Assembly: GCF_021513135.1 (NCBI RefSeq)
Contig: NZ_CP090981.1
Location: 1,550,001-1,614,000, forward strand
Source of the DNA: Vibrio sp. SS-MA-C1-2
GTDB lineage: Bacteria > Pseudomonadota > Gammaproteobacteria > Enterobacterales > Vibrionaceae
Direction: 5' to 3'
Length of the DNA: 64,000 nt
In this document: positions 47,314-56,148 of the stretch, in pieces
Layout: each line of letters opens with the position of its first letter
How positions within the stretch are numbered: the first letter of the stretch is position 1
Program-made: the position numbers and the translations under genes
Notes under the pieces: generated by a model
The model's input: the letters and a program-made list of their open reading frames with translations, nothing else
Told to the model about the DNA's origin: nothing
The model's database searches: none

Positions 47314-47329
47314 TGTGATGAAACTCATT
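47314..47329 (+). promoter_or_regulatory. Weak CRP-like site between araC-type gene and sulfatase
   Basis: TGTGA-TGAAAC-TCATT matches eight of ten core CRP positions, 20 bp before the sulfatase start. Confidence 0.3.
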
Positions 47330-47348
47330 ATTTAAAAAGAAAATTATT

Positions 47349-48932
47349 ATGCAATTAGAATTTTTAAACCCCAAGGAAAGACGTGGTAGTTTCTATGTTT
47401 CAGATGTGAAGAGACCCAATATCTTATTCATTACAGTTGATATGATTTCAGCTGACTGTTATCACAAAGATCGTCCACTCTCTTCTGTTATCAATACACC
47501 GAATATCGACGCTTTAAAAGAAGAAGGGACGACATTTAACCAAGCATTTACGCCAAGTCCGCTTTGTGGTCCTGCTCGTGCGGCGATGTTTACAGGAACA
47601 CATCCTCCGTATCTTTCTAATGGCGAACGCACTCCAGTTGGCATGAAAGTTGACTTAGAGCTTGATGATATTATTTTTCAAGATTACCTAAAAAAGATGG
47701 GTTATACCTTAAAACACACGGGTAAGTGCCATGTGGGTATCGAGAAATTTATTCAAGCTTTTGGCGAGAATATTCATGCTTGGGATCGCTGGGGGCCACC
47801 GGTTGAAGATGATGATCGTTACCTTTCTTATATTGCCAATATGGGGGTTCAACTTCCTCGCTATCGCCGCGAATTACGTGGATTACAGATTGATCAACAC
47901 TCTCCGGCAAACTCGTTTGGAGGCTGGATTGAGCAGGCTGATGGTTCTGATTTCCCATTAGAAGCACATTATTCGGTTTTCTTAGCTAAGTTAGCGTTAG
48001 ATCAAATTAAAGCCGCAAAAATTCAAGCGCCGGGCAAACCTGTCTTTAGCCAAATTGACTTTTTTGATCCTCATCAGCCGTACTCAATTCCATCAGGTCT
48101 TGAAGCGCGTTATGATGAAATTCGTAGTGTTATTGTGGCACCGGAGAGCTTTAAACCTTTCGATGAATCAGAGAAGAATCGCAATGCAACTTATGATCTC
48201 TACAAGCAATATTGGGGTATGTACGATGAAGAGCTAGTGAAAGATTATATTGCTTGTCATCTTCTCCAAGTTGAAGTGGTTGATCATGCGATTGGACATC
48301 TTCTGCGTTATTTGAAAGAAGAAAATATGTGGGATGAAACGGCGATTGTATTCTCTGCGGATCATGGTGATATGAATGGTCGTTTAGCGATGGCCGATAA
48401 GGGATCATACTTCCAACCGGATATCTTCCGAGTCCCATTGGTGGTGAAGCCGACATCAACACAGAAAAGTGTACCAAAATATGTTGATCAATTAGCCTCT
48501 ACTATCGATATTGCACCAACGATTATTGGTATGGCGGGTGTGAAAGCGCCTGAGTATATGGAAGGCGATAATCTCCTGACGATGATGAATGGTCATGAAC
48601 GTAAAGCGTTGACCCAAGTTTACCAAACGGGCGTTCATGTTGGCTCAAACTATGGCTTTGCTTTCCAGTTTGATCTACATGGCGAACAACTTTTCTATGG
48701 CTACAATGTGACGACCGGTTATGAAGAGCTTTATTACGTCAATATTGATGCACAAGATAACCTGTTTGAACTTGAAAAGTATCAAGGCTTGAAGTTTGAA
48801 ATTGTTGCTAAAGCATCTGAGTTATTGCAATCAGATCCACGTTGGAATGGTTATTGGGCTTCTTTCCGTTTACATAACGCAAGATATTTACCAATATCGA
48901 GTAGTGATATGCAGATGCTAAAACCTGCATAA
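47349..48932 (+). CDS. Cys-type sulfatase, cytoplasmic
   Basis: 527 residues of the alkaline-phosphatase/sulfatase superfamily. Metal-site Asp residues are in FITVDMISADC; the active-site motif is C73-G-P-A-R, whose Cys becomes formylglycine; GKCHVG, DPHQPY and the C-terminal SADHGD (metal ligands) follow. There is no signal peptide, so it acts in the cytoplasm, where the maturase at 39697 also works. The likely substrate is a sulfate on the imported unsaturated uronate disaccharide; the position is unknown. The ATG has only a weak A-rich binding site. Confidence 0.88.
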   Translation: MQLEFLNPKERRGSFYVSDVKRPNILFITVDMISADCYHKDRPLSSVINTPNIDALKEEGTTFNQAFTPSPLCGPARAAMFTGTHPPYLSNGERTPVGMKVDLELDDIIFQDYLKKMGYTLKHTGKCHVGIEKFIQAFGENIHAWDRWGPPVEDDDRYLSYIANMGVQLPRYRRELRGLQIDQHSPANSFGGWIEQADGSDFPLEAHYSVFLAKLALDQIKAAKIQAPGKPVFSQIDFFDPHQPYSIPSGLEARYDEIRSVIVAPESFKPFDESEKNRNATYDLYKQYWGMYDEELVKDYIACHLLQVEVVDHAIGHLLRYLKEENMWDETAIVFSADHGDMNGRLAMADKGSYFQPDIFRVPLVVKPTSTQKSVPKYVDQLASTIDIAPTIIGMAGVKAPEYMEGDNLLTMMNGHERKALTQVYQTGVHVGSNYGFAFQFDLHGEQLFYGYNVTTGYEELYYVNIDAQDNLFELEKYQGLKFEIVAKASELLQSDPRWNGYWASFRLHNARYLPISSSDMQMLKPA

Positions 48933-48951
48933 CTGAACATTACGAATGAAA

Positions 48952-48980
48952 GAGTACTGAATTTTTCAGTGCTCTTTTTT
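48952..48980 (+). terminator. Terminator of the sulfatase gene
   Basis: GAGTACTGAA pairs with TTCAGTGCTC (one wobble) around TTT, followed by TTTTTT. Confidence 0.9.
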
Positions 48981-48999
48981 AGTGTAAGAGAATAATAAT

Positions 49000-49371
49000 A
49001 TGCTATCTAGACGCAAAGATACTTCATGGAAAAAAGAGGGCAGCGCACCTGATTATCGGTTTTCTCTTGCCAATGAGAGAACATTTCTAGCTTGGATTCG
49101 AACTTCATTAGGGCTACTTGCATCAGCGATTGCCTTAGATCAGCTTGCGGTAAATTTTGCTGTTGATGGTATACGCAGTGTGCTCTGTATTATTTTAACA
49201 GTAATGACTATTCTCTGTTCCTCATACTCTTATATTCGCTGGAAAAAAAATGAAATCGCCATGCGGCATAATCAAGACTTACCTTATTCTCGATTATTAT
49301 TAGTGATCTCTATATTTATGGGGTTGTTATCGGTGATTTTACTCGGTGTGTTCTATTTTGACCTGTTTTAA
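49000..49371 (+). CDS. DUF202 membrane protein, YidH-like
   Basis: 123 residues with the DUF202 signature FSLANERTFLAWIRTSLGLLASAIA and three membrane helices (about 32-50, 58-77, 97-119). The family includes E. coli YidH; function unknown. The next DUF202 gene overlaps it by 26 bp. Confidence 0.85.
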   Translation: MLSRRKDTSWKKEGSAPDYRFSLANERTFLAWIRTSLGLLASAIALDQLAVNFAVDGIRSVLCIILTVMTILCSSYSYIRWKKNEIAMRHNQDLPYSRLLLVISIFMGLLSVILLGVFYFDLF

Positions 49372-49663
49372 AGACTCTGGTTTACAGCTTGAAAGAACGA
49401 AGCTCTCTTGGGGGCGAACAGCATTAGTTATGTTAATTATTGCCACTGTTCTACTTAAATTAGCAATTTTTAACCAAGCCAGAATTTTACTGGTTAGCTC
49501 TCTCTCTATTTATGCCTCTGCTTATTGCTGCTTTATTCTCTCTCGAATTAATCAACATCTTATTTATGATTTAAAATCGAAAACTAAAAAATTAAAGCAA
49601 GTCTCGATATTTATTGCTACTGCTGCACTCTTTTTTATCTTACATTTATATTTAATTCATTGA
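49346..49663 (+). CDS. DUF202 membrane protein, YidG-like
   Basis: 105 residues from a GTG at 49346 (an in-frame TTG at 49358 is also possible). Contains DSGLQLERTKLSWGRTALVM, the YidG form of DUF202, and three membrane helices. It overlaps the YidH-like gene, as in the E. coli yidH-yidG pair, implying translational coupling and probably a heteromeric membrane complex of unknown role. Confidence 0.8.
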   Translation: MCSILTCFKDSGLQLERTKLSWGRTALVMLIIATVLLKLAIFNQARILLVSSLSIYASAYCCFILSRINQHLIYDLKSKTKKLKQVSIFIATAALFFILHLYLIH

Positions 49664-49741
49664 TTTAAGCTGTTACTCTCAAGGAATAGGCTTGCTTTGA
49701 TTTAAAGTACGTTCAATTTTCTATCTGATTTTGGAGTTAAA

Positions 49742-51610
49742 ATGCCTGAGACATTATTACCGAATATTGTTGAATTTATCAAAAATATTGACCCTTTTGA
49801 TAAGATGTCGAATCAACAATTAGAGAGCTTATCTCGTTGTATTAATATTGAATATCTGTCTCAAGGCGATAAAATCCAGATGAAAACTCACCGCTCTCTG
49901 TTTATTATTCGTAGTGGGGCAATAGAACAGCGTCAGTCTAACGGTATGTTACGCTCTAAATTAGAAGCCGAAGATATGTTTGGCTTCTCATTTCTGGATC
50001 CTGATTTAGCAGAGAATCAGTGTTATGAAGCTATCGCCTTACAAAATACATTGATATATACAATTTCACATCAAAAATTGAATATCTTTTTGGCTGAAAA
50101 CCCAGAGTATAAAAATTACTTTGCTGTACAAGTTCAAACACGAATGCAAAAAGCATTAGATATCGCATGGAAGCCAAAATCCAAAGGGCTATTTATTAAA
50201 AAAGTGGCAGATATTGCATGCAATCATGTGGTCAAAGTTGAGAGTGATCAAACTATTCAGCAGGTTGCTGCAGCAATGCGGATCAATCATCAGAGCTCAT
50301 CTGCCATTGTGATAGAGCAAGATAAAATGGTGGGGATTATTACCGATCGTGATATGACCGAGAGAGTAGTGGCATGTGGCTTAGATTTACAACTGCCCAT
50401 TACGACCGTGATGTCTCATCAGCCATATACGATTCAAGCGGATGAATTGGTGCTACAGGCGATGTCGATGATGATTGATCAATCGGTAAGTCATTTACCC
50501 GTGATGAGAAATGGTGAGGTTATCGCCGTATTAACGACGTCGGATCTGGTACAAAATCATCGAATGCATGCGATCTTCTTGATCAAAAAGATCCAAAATG
50601 CAGAGAGTGTTGAAGAGCTAGCCAGTTATCAATTGGAGCGGCAAGCAATTTTCGAAGCCTTAGTCGAAGGCGCAGTTCCTGTGGCTGTGGTGACAAGAGT
50701 GATGGCGATGTTGATGGACGCTTATACCAAGCGCTTGATTGAAATCGGTCTGCAATTTTATGGTGAAGCACCGTGTGAATTTAGTTGGCTGGTGGCAGGT
50801 TCTCATGCTCGAAATGAGATTCATATGTTATCCGACCAAGATAGTGCTTTGGTTTTCTCCGACAGTGCGACAGAAAGTGACCGAGTCTATTTTCAGCAGT
50901 TGGCTGCTTATGTTTGTAATGGTTTAGGGCAATGTGGTTATCCGCTCTGTAGTGGTAAGTTTATGGCAGCGAATCAGAAGTGGTGTCAACCTGTTTCAAA
51001 TTGGAAAAGTTATTACAAAAAGTGGGCGTCAAATCCAGAATATCAATCTTTAATGAATATTACGGTCTTCCTTGAATTGCGATCGGTTTATGGTTCTCAA
51101 GCGTTAGCCAGTAAATTACAACACTGCCTTTACAAAGAGGTGCAAGCCAATCGTGAATTTCTGTTGATTCTGACCAATGAGACGATAACAACCAGCCCAC
51201 CATTGGGTATTTTTAATAAATTAGTGGTAGAGAAGTCAGGTAAACACGCTTCGACGTTAAATATTAAGAAGTATGCGTTAAACCTATTGATCGATTTAGC
51301 CCGAATTTATAGTCTAAGCTCAGATTATAGCGAAAGTGAAATTGATAACAGTACCGAAGGTCGATTTACCTACGCTTATCAACAAGGATTAATGAGTAAA
51401 GATCTCTACTTAAATACGATTGGTGCATTACAATTTATCACCTCCTTTCGATTGAAGCACCAGGTTAAGCAGCTTAATAAAGGAATTCAGCCTGATAATC
51501 ATATCGATCCTAATGAATTTAGCAGTTTTGAACGTAAACACTTAAAAGATGCATTTAAAATTATTTCTGATCTGCAAGATGCTGCAAAGGTAAGACATGG
51601 GACTCGGTAA
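49742..51610 (+). CDS. Cyclic-nucleotide-binding / CBS / DUF294 nucleotidyltransferase-like protein
   Basis: 622 residues. The order is a cNMP-binding-type domain (about 10-135), a CBS pair (about 155-270: VVKVESDQTIQQVA, GIITDRDMTERV, LPVMRNGEVIAVLTTSD), a DUF294 nucleotidyltransferase domain with GSHARNEIHMLSDQDSALV (about 352-370; the G-S and D-x-D metal motif is intact), and a C-terminal helical DUF294_C domain. The layout is that of proteins that may modify a partner or sense adenylates; the reaction is unknown. It overlaps the following exonuclease gene by 14 bp. Confidence 0.88.
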   Translation: MPETLLPNIVEFIKNIDPFDKMSNQQLESLSRCINIEYLSQGDKIQMKTHRSLFIIRSGAIEQRQSNGMLRSKLEAEDMFGFSFLDPDLAENQCYEAIALQNTLIYTISHQKLNIFLAENPEYKNYFAVQVQTRMQKALDIAWKPKSKGLFIKKVADIACNHVVKVESDQTIQQVAAAMRINHQSSSAIVIEQDKMVGIITDRDMTERVVACGLDLQLPITTVMSHQPYTIQADELVLQAMSMMIDQSVSHLPVMRNGEVIAVLTTSDLVQNHRMHAIFLIKKIQNAESVEELASYQLERQAIFEALVEGAVPVAVVTRVMAMLMDAYTKRLIEIGLQFYGEAPCEFSWLVAGSHARNEIHMLSDQDSALVFSDSATESDRVYFQQLAAYVCNGLGQCGYPLCSGKFMAANQKWCQPVSNWKSYYKKWASNPEYQSLMNITVFLELRSVYGSQALASKLQHCLYKEVQANREFLLILTNETITTSPPLGIFNKLVVEKSGKHASTLNIKKYALNLLIDLARIYSLSSDYSESEIDNSTEGRFTYAYQQGLMSKDLYLNTIGALQFITSFRLKHQVKQLNKGIQPDNHIDPNEFSSFERKHLKDAFKIISDLQDAAKVRHGTR

Positions 51611-52334
51611 CTATTTAACTCGCCGGAGAGTTAAAAAGCTATACTCCATGATGCATCAACAGCAGATGTTGCTTCAGCAGCAACCAGAAGAGCTGATCTC
51701 TAACTATTTTATAGAAGTTCTCCCTGATCTTTATAAAAAAATAGAAGAGATCGATTTTTTGGTATTTGATTTTGAAACATCAGGACTTTCGTCAAATAAT
51801 AGTGAAATTTTGAGTATTGGTTGGTGTCGAGTCATCAATAATCGGGTAAAACTGGATGACTCAGGTCATTTCTACATTAATAAAACCTCAACCATCAATG
51901 CACATTCGGCAGTAGTGAATCATATCACTCCCGAGGTGGCTCAGGTGGGAGTCAATATCGATCAAGCCGTTTCAGGGCTGATGGATATGCTAAATGGGCG
52001 AGTGGCTATCGTTCATGGCTCGGTGATTGAAAAGCAGTTTTTAGAGTCTTATTTTAAACAGTTAGGGTTTGATTCTGCTTTGCCAATTATATGGGTGGAT
52101 ACTCTGTTATTTGAAAAATCGTTTTTGCAATTAATTGGCTCTAAAGATCCCACAGACCTAAGGCTCTCCATGGTTAGAGAGCGTTATGACTTACCGAGTT
52201 ATAGTAATCATCATGCATTAATCGACGCAGTTTCGACGGCTGAGCTATTTATTTGCCAAGTTAAACGAGCACAAGCATTAAGAAAAACGGAGACCTTACT
52301 CGATCTGCTCACACTTTCAATGCCGTTGGATTAA
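51597..52334 (+). CDS. DnaQ-like DEDDh 3'-5' exonuclease
   Basis: 245 residues. Exo I is LVFDFETSGL (Asp and Glu, about 56-65), Exo II lies around AIVHGSVIEKQFL, and Exo III is HHALIDAVSTAELF with the DEDDh His and Asp. It is like the polymerase III epsilon exonuclease domain but stands alone. Its start lies inside the DUF294 gene, so the two are translationally coupled; this pairing recurs in gammaproteobacteria, often near acetate uptake genes, which are absent here. Confidence 0.87.
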   Translation: MGLGNYLTRRRVKKLYSMMHQQQMLLQQQPEELISNYFIEVLPDLYKKIEEIDFLVFDFETSGLSSNNSEILSIGWCRVINNRVKLDDSGHFYINKTSTINAHSAVVNHITPEVAQVGVNIDQAVSGLMDMLNGRVAIVHGSVIEKQFLESYFKQLGFDSALPIIWVDTLLFEKSFLQLIGSKDPTDLRLSMVRERYDLPSYSNHHALIDAVSTAELFICQVKRAQALRKTETLLDLLTLSMPLD

Positions 52335-52468
52335 TCTTCGGTCATTAATGCTTTATCCAATCAATTTCATCTTAAAATTGTCTACAGTTTGGCAATTATT
52401 ACAAAATAATTTAAATTTCTCTTTATACTTAAATTACCATTAATAAATTTTATATAAAAAAGTGGCTT

Positions 52469-53725
52469 ATGCGTACAGAAGTAATTTATTTTGATAAAGC
52501 TGTGAGTAGTGAATTTGAATATGTTAGACGAGGCCAATTAGGTGGCCAATTTGCTGTTATTTTTTTATCTGCTCAATCTTTAGAAAATCCAACACAATCA
52601 AATTATTGTCAGAATATGTTGGTCAATGTTGAGCGATTAATTACTTCATGTATTCGTCGAGATACTTTATTGTCTTATGTTGGGCATCGCCAGTTTGCTC
52701 TGCTTTTAAGAGTCGAAGATAAAAATGAAGTGCTGTTTGTTCTTCGACGATTGATGGATGTTTTTTCTTCTCCGATAGTATCTGCTAATCGTGATATTTT
52801 TATTCACCTCTCGGCTGGTGTTTCATTTTCAACTGACTCAAATCATAGTGAAGAAATGATAAAAAAGGCGCAAACAGCATTGAGTTCAGCGTTAAAATCA
52901 GGATCTCACTATCAGTATGAAAACGAAAAGGATAATCAACTTTATCATTATCGATATAGTTTAATTCAAGCACTTCCAAATGCCTTGAAAAATGGAGAAA
53001 TCACGGCTGCATTTCAACGTATTAATGATATCGATTCACCGCGTTTTCCTATGAAGGTGGAAGCGCTCTTTCGCTGGAACTCACCTAAGTTTGGTTCGGT
53101 ATCACCATTAGATATTATTCCTTTAATTGAGTCTGAGACATTGCTGGATGATGTGATGTCTGAAATTGTTTTACAGTGTGGGGCATTCAAAAAAGCATGT
53201 AAGTTATCAAGTCAGTTAGAGGTGAATTTCTCGATTAATATTTCGCCTTATCAAATGTGTAGATATGACTTTCTTGATAAGTTGACTCGTTGGTTAAATG
53301 CAGCAAATCTGACTAAAAGTAATGTGACGATTGAAGTGACTGAAAATAACAATACCAATCACTTTAACGAAGTATTTCAAGCGATTGAGCGTCTTAATCA
53401 AGCAGGATTTATTGTTTCTTTAGATGATTTTGGTGCAGGAGATACCACGATTAAGCAATTACTGCATTTTAATCTCGGTTATATCAAGATCGATATGAGT
53501 CTATTGCGACTTGCTCGTGAGTCAGTGACTGGTTGTAAAATTTATATGAATCTGGTCGAACTTTGTCAATTAATCGGTGCTGAAGTGATCACCGAAGGTG
53601 TTGAAGATGATGTGGATCTAAACATTGTAAAACAAAGTGGAACAACTTATTGGCAAGGTTATTATTCCTCAAAACCGATGGAAATGAATGCGTTTATTCA
53701 AACATTCATACAGAATAAAGCATAA
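52469..53725 (+). CDS. EAL-domain c-di-GMP phosphodiesterase with degenerate GGDEF
   Basis: 418 residues, no membrane helix. The N-terminal half (about 20-160) has a GGDEF fold, but the signature is VGHRQFALLL, so it cannot be a cyclase. The EAL half (about 170-415) keeps VEALFRW, NISPYQM, IEVTENN, LDDFGAGD, IKIDM, ITEGVED and QGYYSSKP, so the catalytic Glu, Asp pair and Lys are present and hydrolysis of c-di-GMP is likely. Start: ATG at 52469 after a weak AAAAAGTGG. Faces a GGDEF cyclase gene across an ERIC element. Confidence 0.88.
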   Translation: MRTEVIYFDKAVSSEFEYVRRGQLGGQFAVIFLSAQSLENPTQSNYCQNMLVNVERLITSCIRRDTLLSYVGHRQFALLLRVEDKNEVLFVLRRLMDVFSSPIVSANRDIFIHLSAGVSFSTDSNHSEEMIKKAQTALSSALKSGSHYQYENEKDNQLYHYRYSLIQALPNALKNGEITAAFQRINDIDSPRFPMKVEALFRWNSPKFGSVSPLDIIPLIESETLLDDVMSEIVLQCGAFKKACKLSSQLEVNFSINISPYQMCRYDFLDKLTRWLNAANLTKSNVTIEVTENNNTNHFNEVFQAIERLNQAGFIVSLDDFGAGDTTIKQLLHFNLGYIKIDMSLLRLARESVTGCKIYMNLVELCQLIGAEVITEGVEDDVDLNIVKQSGTTYWQGYYSSKPMEMNAFIQTFIQNKA

Positions 53726-53772
53726 ATGTAATTAATTCAGCGAGTCCTTATCTATCAATGAGTAAAGATATC

Positions 53773-53899
53773 TATCCTCTTTTTACTTGAAGTTGCTAAG
53801 TTGTTGGCTATATTCATTCGCCCCAATCCGATAGAAACCTATACTCATGGGGCTTCATTCACTTGCCGCCGACTAGCAACTCCAATTACTTTGGCTATA
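53773..53899 (-). repeat. ERIC-type repeat, full length
   Basis: 127 bp reverse-oriented copy: CTTTTTACTTGAAGTTGC, CGCCCCAATCCGATAG, ACTCATGGGGCTTC, ending CCAATTACTTTGG. Lies between two convergent c-di-GMP genes. Confidence 0.85.
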
Positions 53900-53973
53900 T
53901 AAATGAGAGATAGTTGGCTGAGTTTTTAGTTTCCCATCATGACGGTTTTTTTAATAAAACGAGTAAAAGAGCA

Positions 53974-55275
53974 TTAACTTTTATCGAGCATTTCTGTTGA
54001 AAAATAGCGATAAGAGATTGATTGATCTGTATTTTTTTGTTGTTTCGCTTTATACATAGCAATATCGGCATATTTAATCGCAATGTCACTGTCTTGCGTA
54101 TCATTTGGAATTATGCAAAAACCTAAACTACAACGAATATAGATCTTTTGACCTTTGTAGCTAACCGATGATTTGAAAGTCCGAGTTAGACGTTCTACGA
54201 TAATATCTAGGTCGTCACTGCCATGTATATCTCTGATTAGTAGTACAAATTCATCGCCACCGATACGGTAAATCGTATCATTTTCTCGTAAACTGTTGTT
54301 TAATCGAGCTGCGGTTTCTTGCAGGATAAAATCCCCACAACTGTGACCATAAGTATCATTTGTCTTTTTAAAATCATTAAGATCGATAAAACAGAGAGCG
54401 GATTGATAGTTATTTTGATGAGTACGTCTAATCTCATCATTGATATCGGGATAGAGGGCGACGCGGTTTGCAATACCCGTGAGTTCATCAGTATGAACCT
54501 GTTGAGTTAATGAAATTTGCTTCTCCATCACCACCTGGCTCATCTTATAGAAATGAGACATTAAGTACCCCATCTCATCTTTTGGTAGATAATCAGAAAT
54601 ACTCTGTTTCTGACCTTTAACTAAACGATCGGTGGCACTCACCAGCTTTTCTAGTGGGCTAAATAAACTTTTATGGATCAGAACAAAGGTAAAGATTGCT
54701 AAACCAAGCATAATAATCAGTTCGATAGCAATAATGGTAAATAATAAGGCTCTAGATTCTCGGTATTCTGATAACCGTAGATTTAATAGTTGGTTTTCAT
54801 TTTGATTAAAGTTATTGAGGATCCCTCTAATCTCATCCATGTAGTAAAGGCCATTCTGTGTAATTGATATTTTATTATCTTGCGGATTATCAATATTTGA
54901 CTCTAGCGTATTTTGTAGATCAATCAACTTCTTCTCGACAACGATTTTTAATGATAATGCTAACTCTTGCTGAGCTGGGTTATCTTTTGTCAATAATGTT
55001 AGTTGTTTTACATAAGCGAGAGTTTTTTCATCGGCTTTATAATACGGCTTTAAATAATGCTTTTCTTTGGTGAGCAAATACCCCCGTTGACCGGTTTCTA
55101 AATTAAGAAGAGAAGTCAGTAGTTTATCTGATGTAGTAAGAACTTGGTAAGTGTGGCCAACCCAGCTTGCTTTTTGATCGCTTTTTGTTTCAAGAAAATA
55201 GATAAAACCAATATTGAAAAACGAAAAAGCAAACAGGGTCGAAAGAAGAAGCGTGATCCTAAATTTCAATGACAT
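53974..55275 (-). CDS. CHASE3-HAMP-GGDEF diguanylate cyclase
   Basis: 433 residues. TM1 (about 7-27), a periplasmic CHASE3-like helical region (about 30-175, with LLNLETGQRGYLLT), TM2 (about 180-200), HAMP (about 202-255), then GGDEF. The active site is intact: DELTGIANR, FIDLNDFKKTND and YRIGGDEFVLL; an RxxD inhibitory site (REND) stands five residues before GGDEF, so product inhibition is expected. It makes c-di-GMP in response to a periplasmic signal. Confidence 0.92.
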   Translation of the reverse strand: MSLKFRITLLLSTLFAFSFFNIGFIYFLETKSDQKASWVGHTYQVLTTSDKLLTSLLNLETGQRGYLLTKEKHYLKPYYKADEKTLAYVKQLTLLTKDNPAQQELALSLKIVVEKKLIDLQNTLESNIDNPQDNKISITQNGLYYMDEIRGILNNFNQNENQLLNLRLSEYRESRALLFTIIAIELIIMLGLAIFTFVLIHKSLFSPLEKLVSATDRLVKGQKQSISDYLPKDEMGYLMSHFYKMSQVVMEKQISLTQQVHTDELTGIANRVALYPDINDEIRRTHQNNYQSALCFIDLNDFKKTNDTYGHSCGDFILQETAARLNNSLRENDTIYRIGGDEFVLLIRDIHGSDDLDIIVERLTRTFKSSVSYKGQKIYIRCSLGFCIIPNDTQDSDIAIKYADIAMYKAKQQKNTDQSISYRYFSTEMLDKS

Positions 55276-55493
55276 TTTTATGCATCCTTTGCATGTCTTA
55301 TTTTATATATTGTAATTATAAGATAGAACTAGCGATTTTTTTATAAAATCTTGTCATGGTATTTGTTACCAATTTGCGATAATGTTATTTGATTGTGAGA
55401 TGAAATCAAATCGATAATACTTTTATATAATGCAGATAGCTCTATTTTTGAGTGTATTGTCTACATTATTTTGAATGATAAGGGATAAATTGA

Positions 55494-56141
55494 ATGGGTA
55501 TGGATTTTTTAACATTTTTAGTTGCAATCACGCTTTTAACCATGACTCCTGGTCTTGATACCATGCTAGTAATTAGAAATAGTCATCGAGGTGGTACGAA
55601 AGATGGTTTTTTTACTAGTTTAGGCATCTGTTCTGGGCTTTTTATCCATGCAACTCTGTCTGCGGTAGGGATATCTGTTATTTTATTGAATTCAGCGATC
55701 CTATTCCAAGGCTTGAAATTTATCGGTGCACTCTATCTCATATGGTTAGGGTTTAATAGTGTTAAATCGGCATTAAAGCAAAGGAAGTCTCTCCCTGCTA
55801 TTCAACCAGAGCATCAGCCAGTCACTCTCCATCATCAACCAGTTATTATTAGCCGTTCATTGCGAGAAGGTTTTTTATCAAATGTATTAAACCCGAAAAC
55901 CGCGGTCTTTTATTTAGCTTTTTTGCCTCAATTTATTTCCCCTGAAGGTTCAGCTTTAAATCAATCTCTGTTTCTAGCGGGTTGTCATTTTGCGATTGCA
56001 ATGGTGTGGCAAACTGCGATCGCTTTCTCAGTAGAAAAAGCAAAAGTTTGGCTATCTAAACCAAAAGCAAATGCAATGCTTGAAGCTGTGACAGGGATTG
56101 TTATGGTCTTATTAGGTATTCAATTGGCGTTTACTAAATAA
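55494..56141 (+). CDS. LysE/RhtB-family amino-acid exporter
   Basis: 215 residues, six membrane helices. The N-terminal ITLLTMTPGLDTMLVIRN and central REGFLSNVLNPKTAVFYLAFLPQF motifs are diagnostic of RhtB-type exporters (homoserine, threonine and similar). The polar loop at about 95-120 is long and His-rich. Single gene; its end faces the SPOR gene 8 bp away. Confidence 0.9.
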   Translation: MGMDFLTFLVAITLLTMTPGLDTMLVIRNSHRGGTKDGFFTSLGICSGLFIHATLSAVGISVILLNSAILFQGLKFIGALYLIWLGFNSVKSALKQRKSLPAIQPEHQPVTLHHQPVIISRSLREGFLSNVLNPKTAVFYLAFLPQFISPEGSALNQSLFLAGCHFAIAMVWQTAIAFSVEKAKVWLSKPKANAMLEAVTGIVMVLLGIQLAFTK

Positions 56142-56148
56142 TTGAAAA

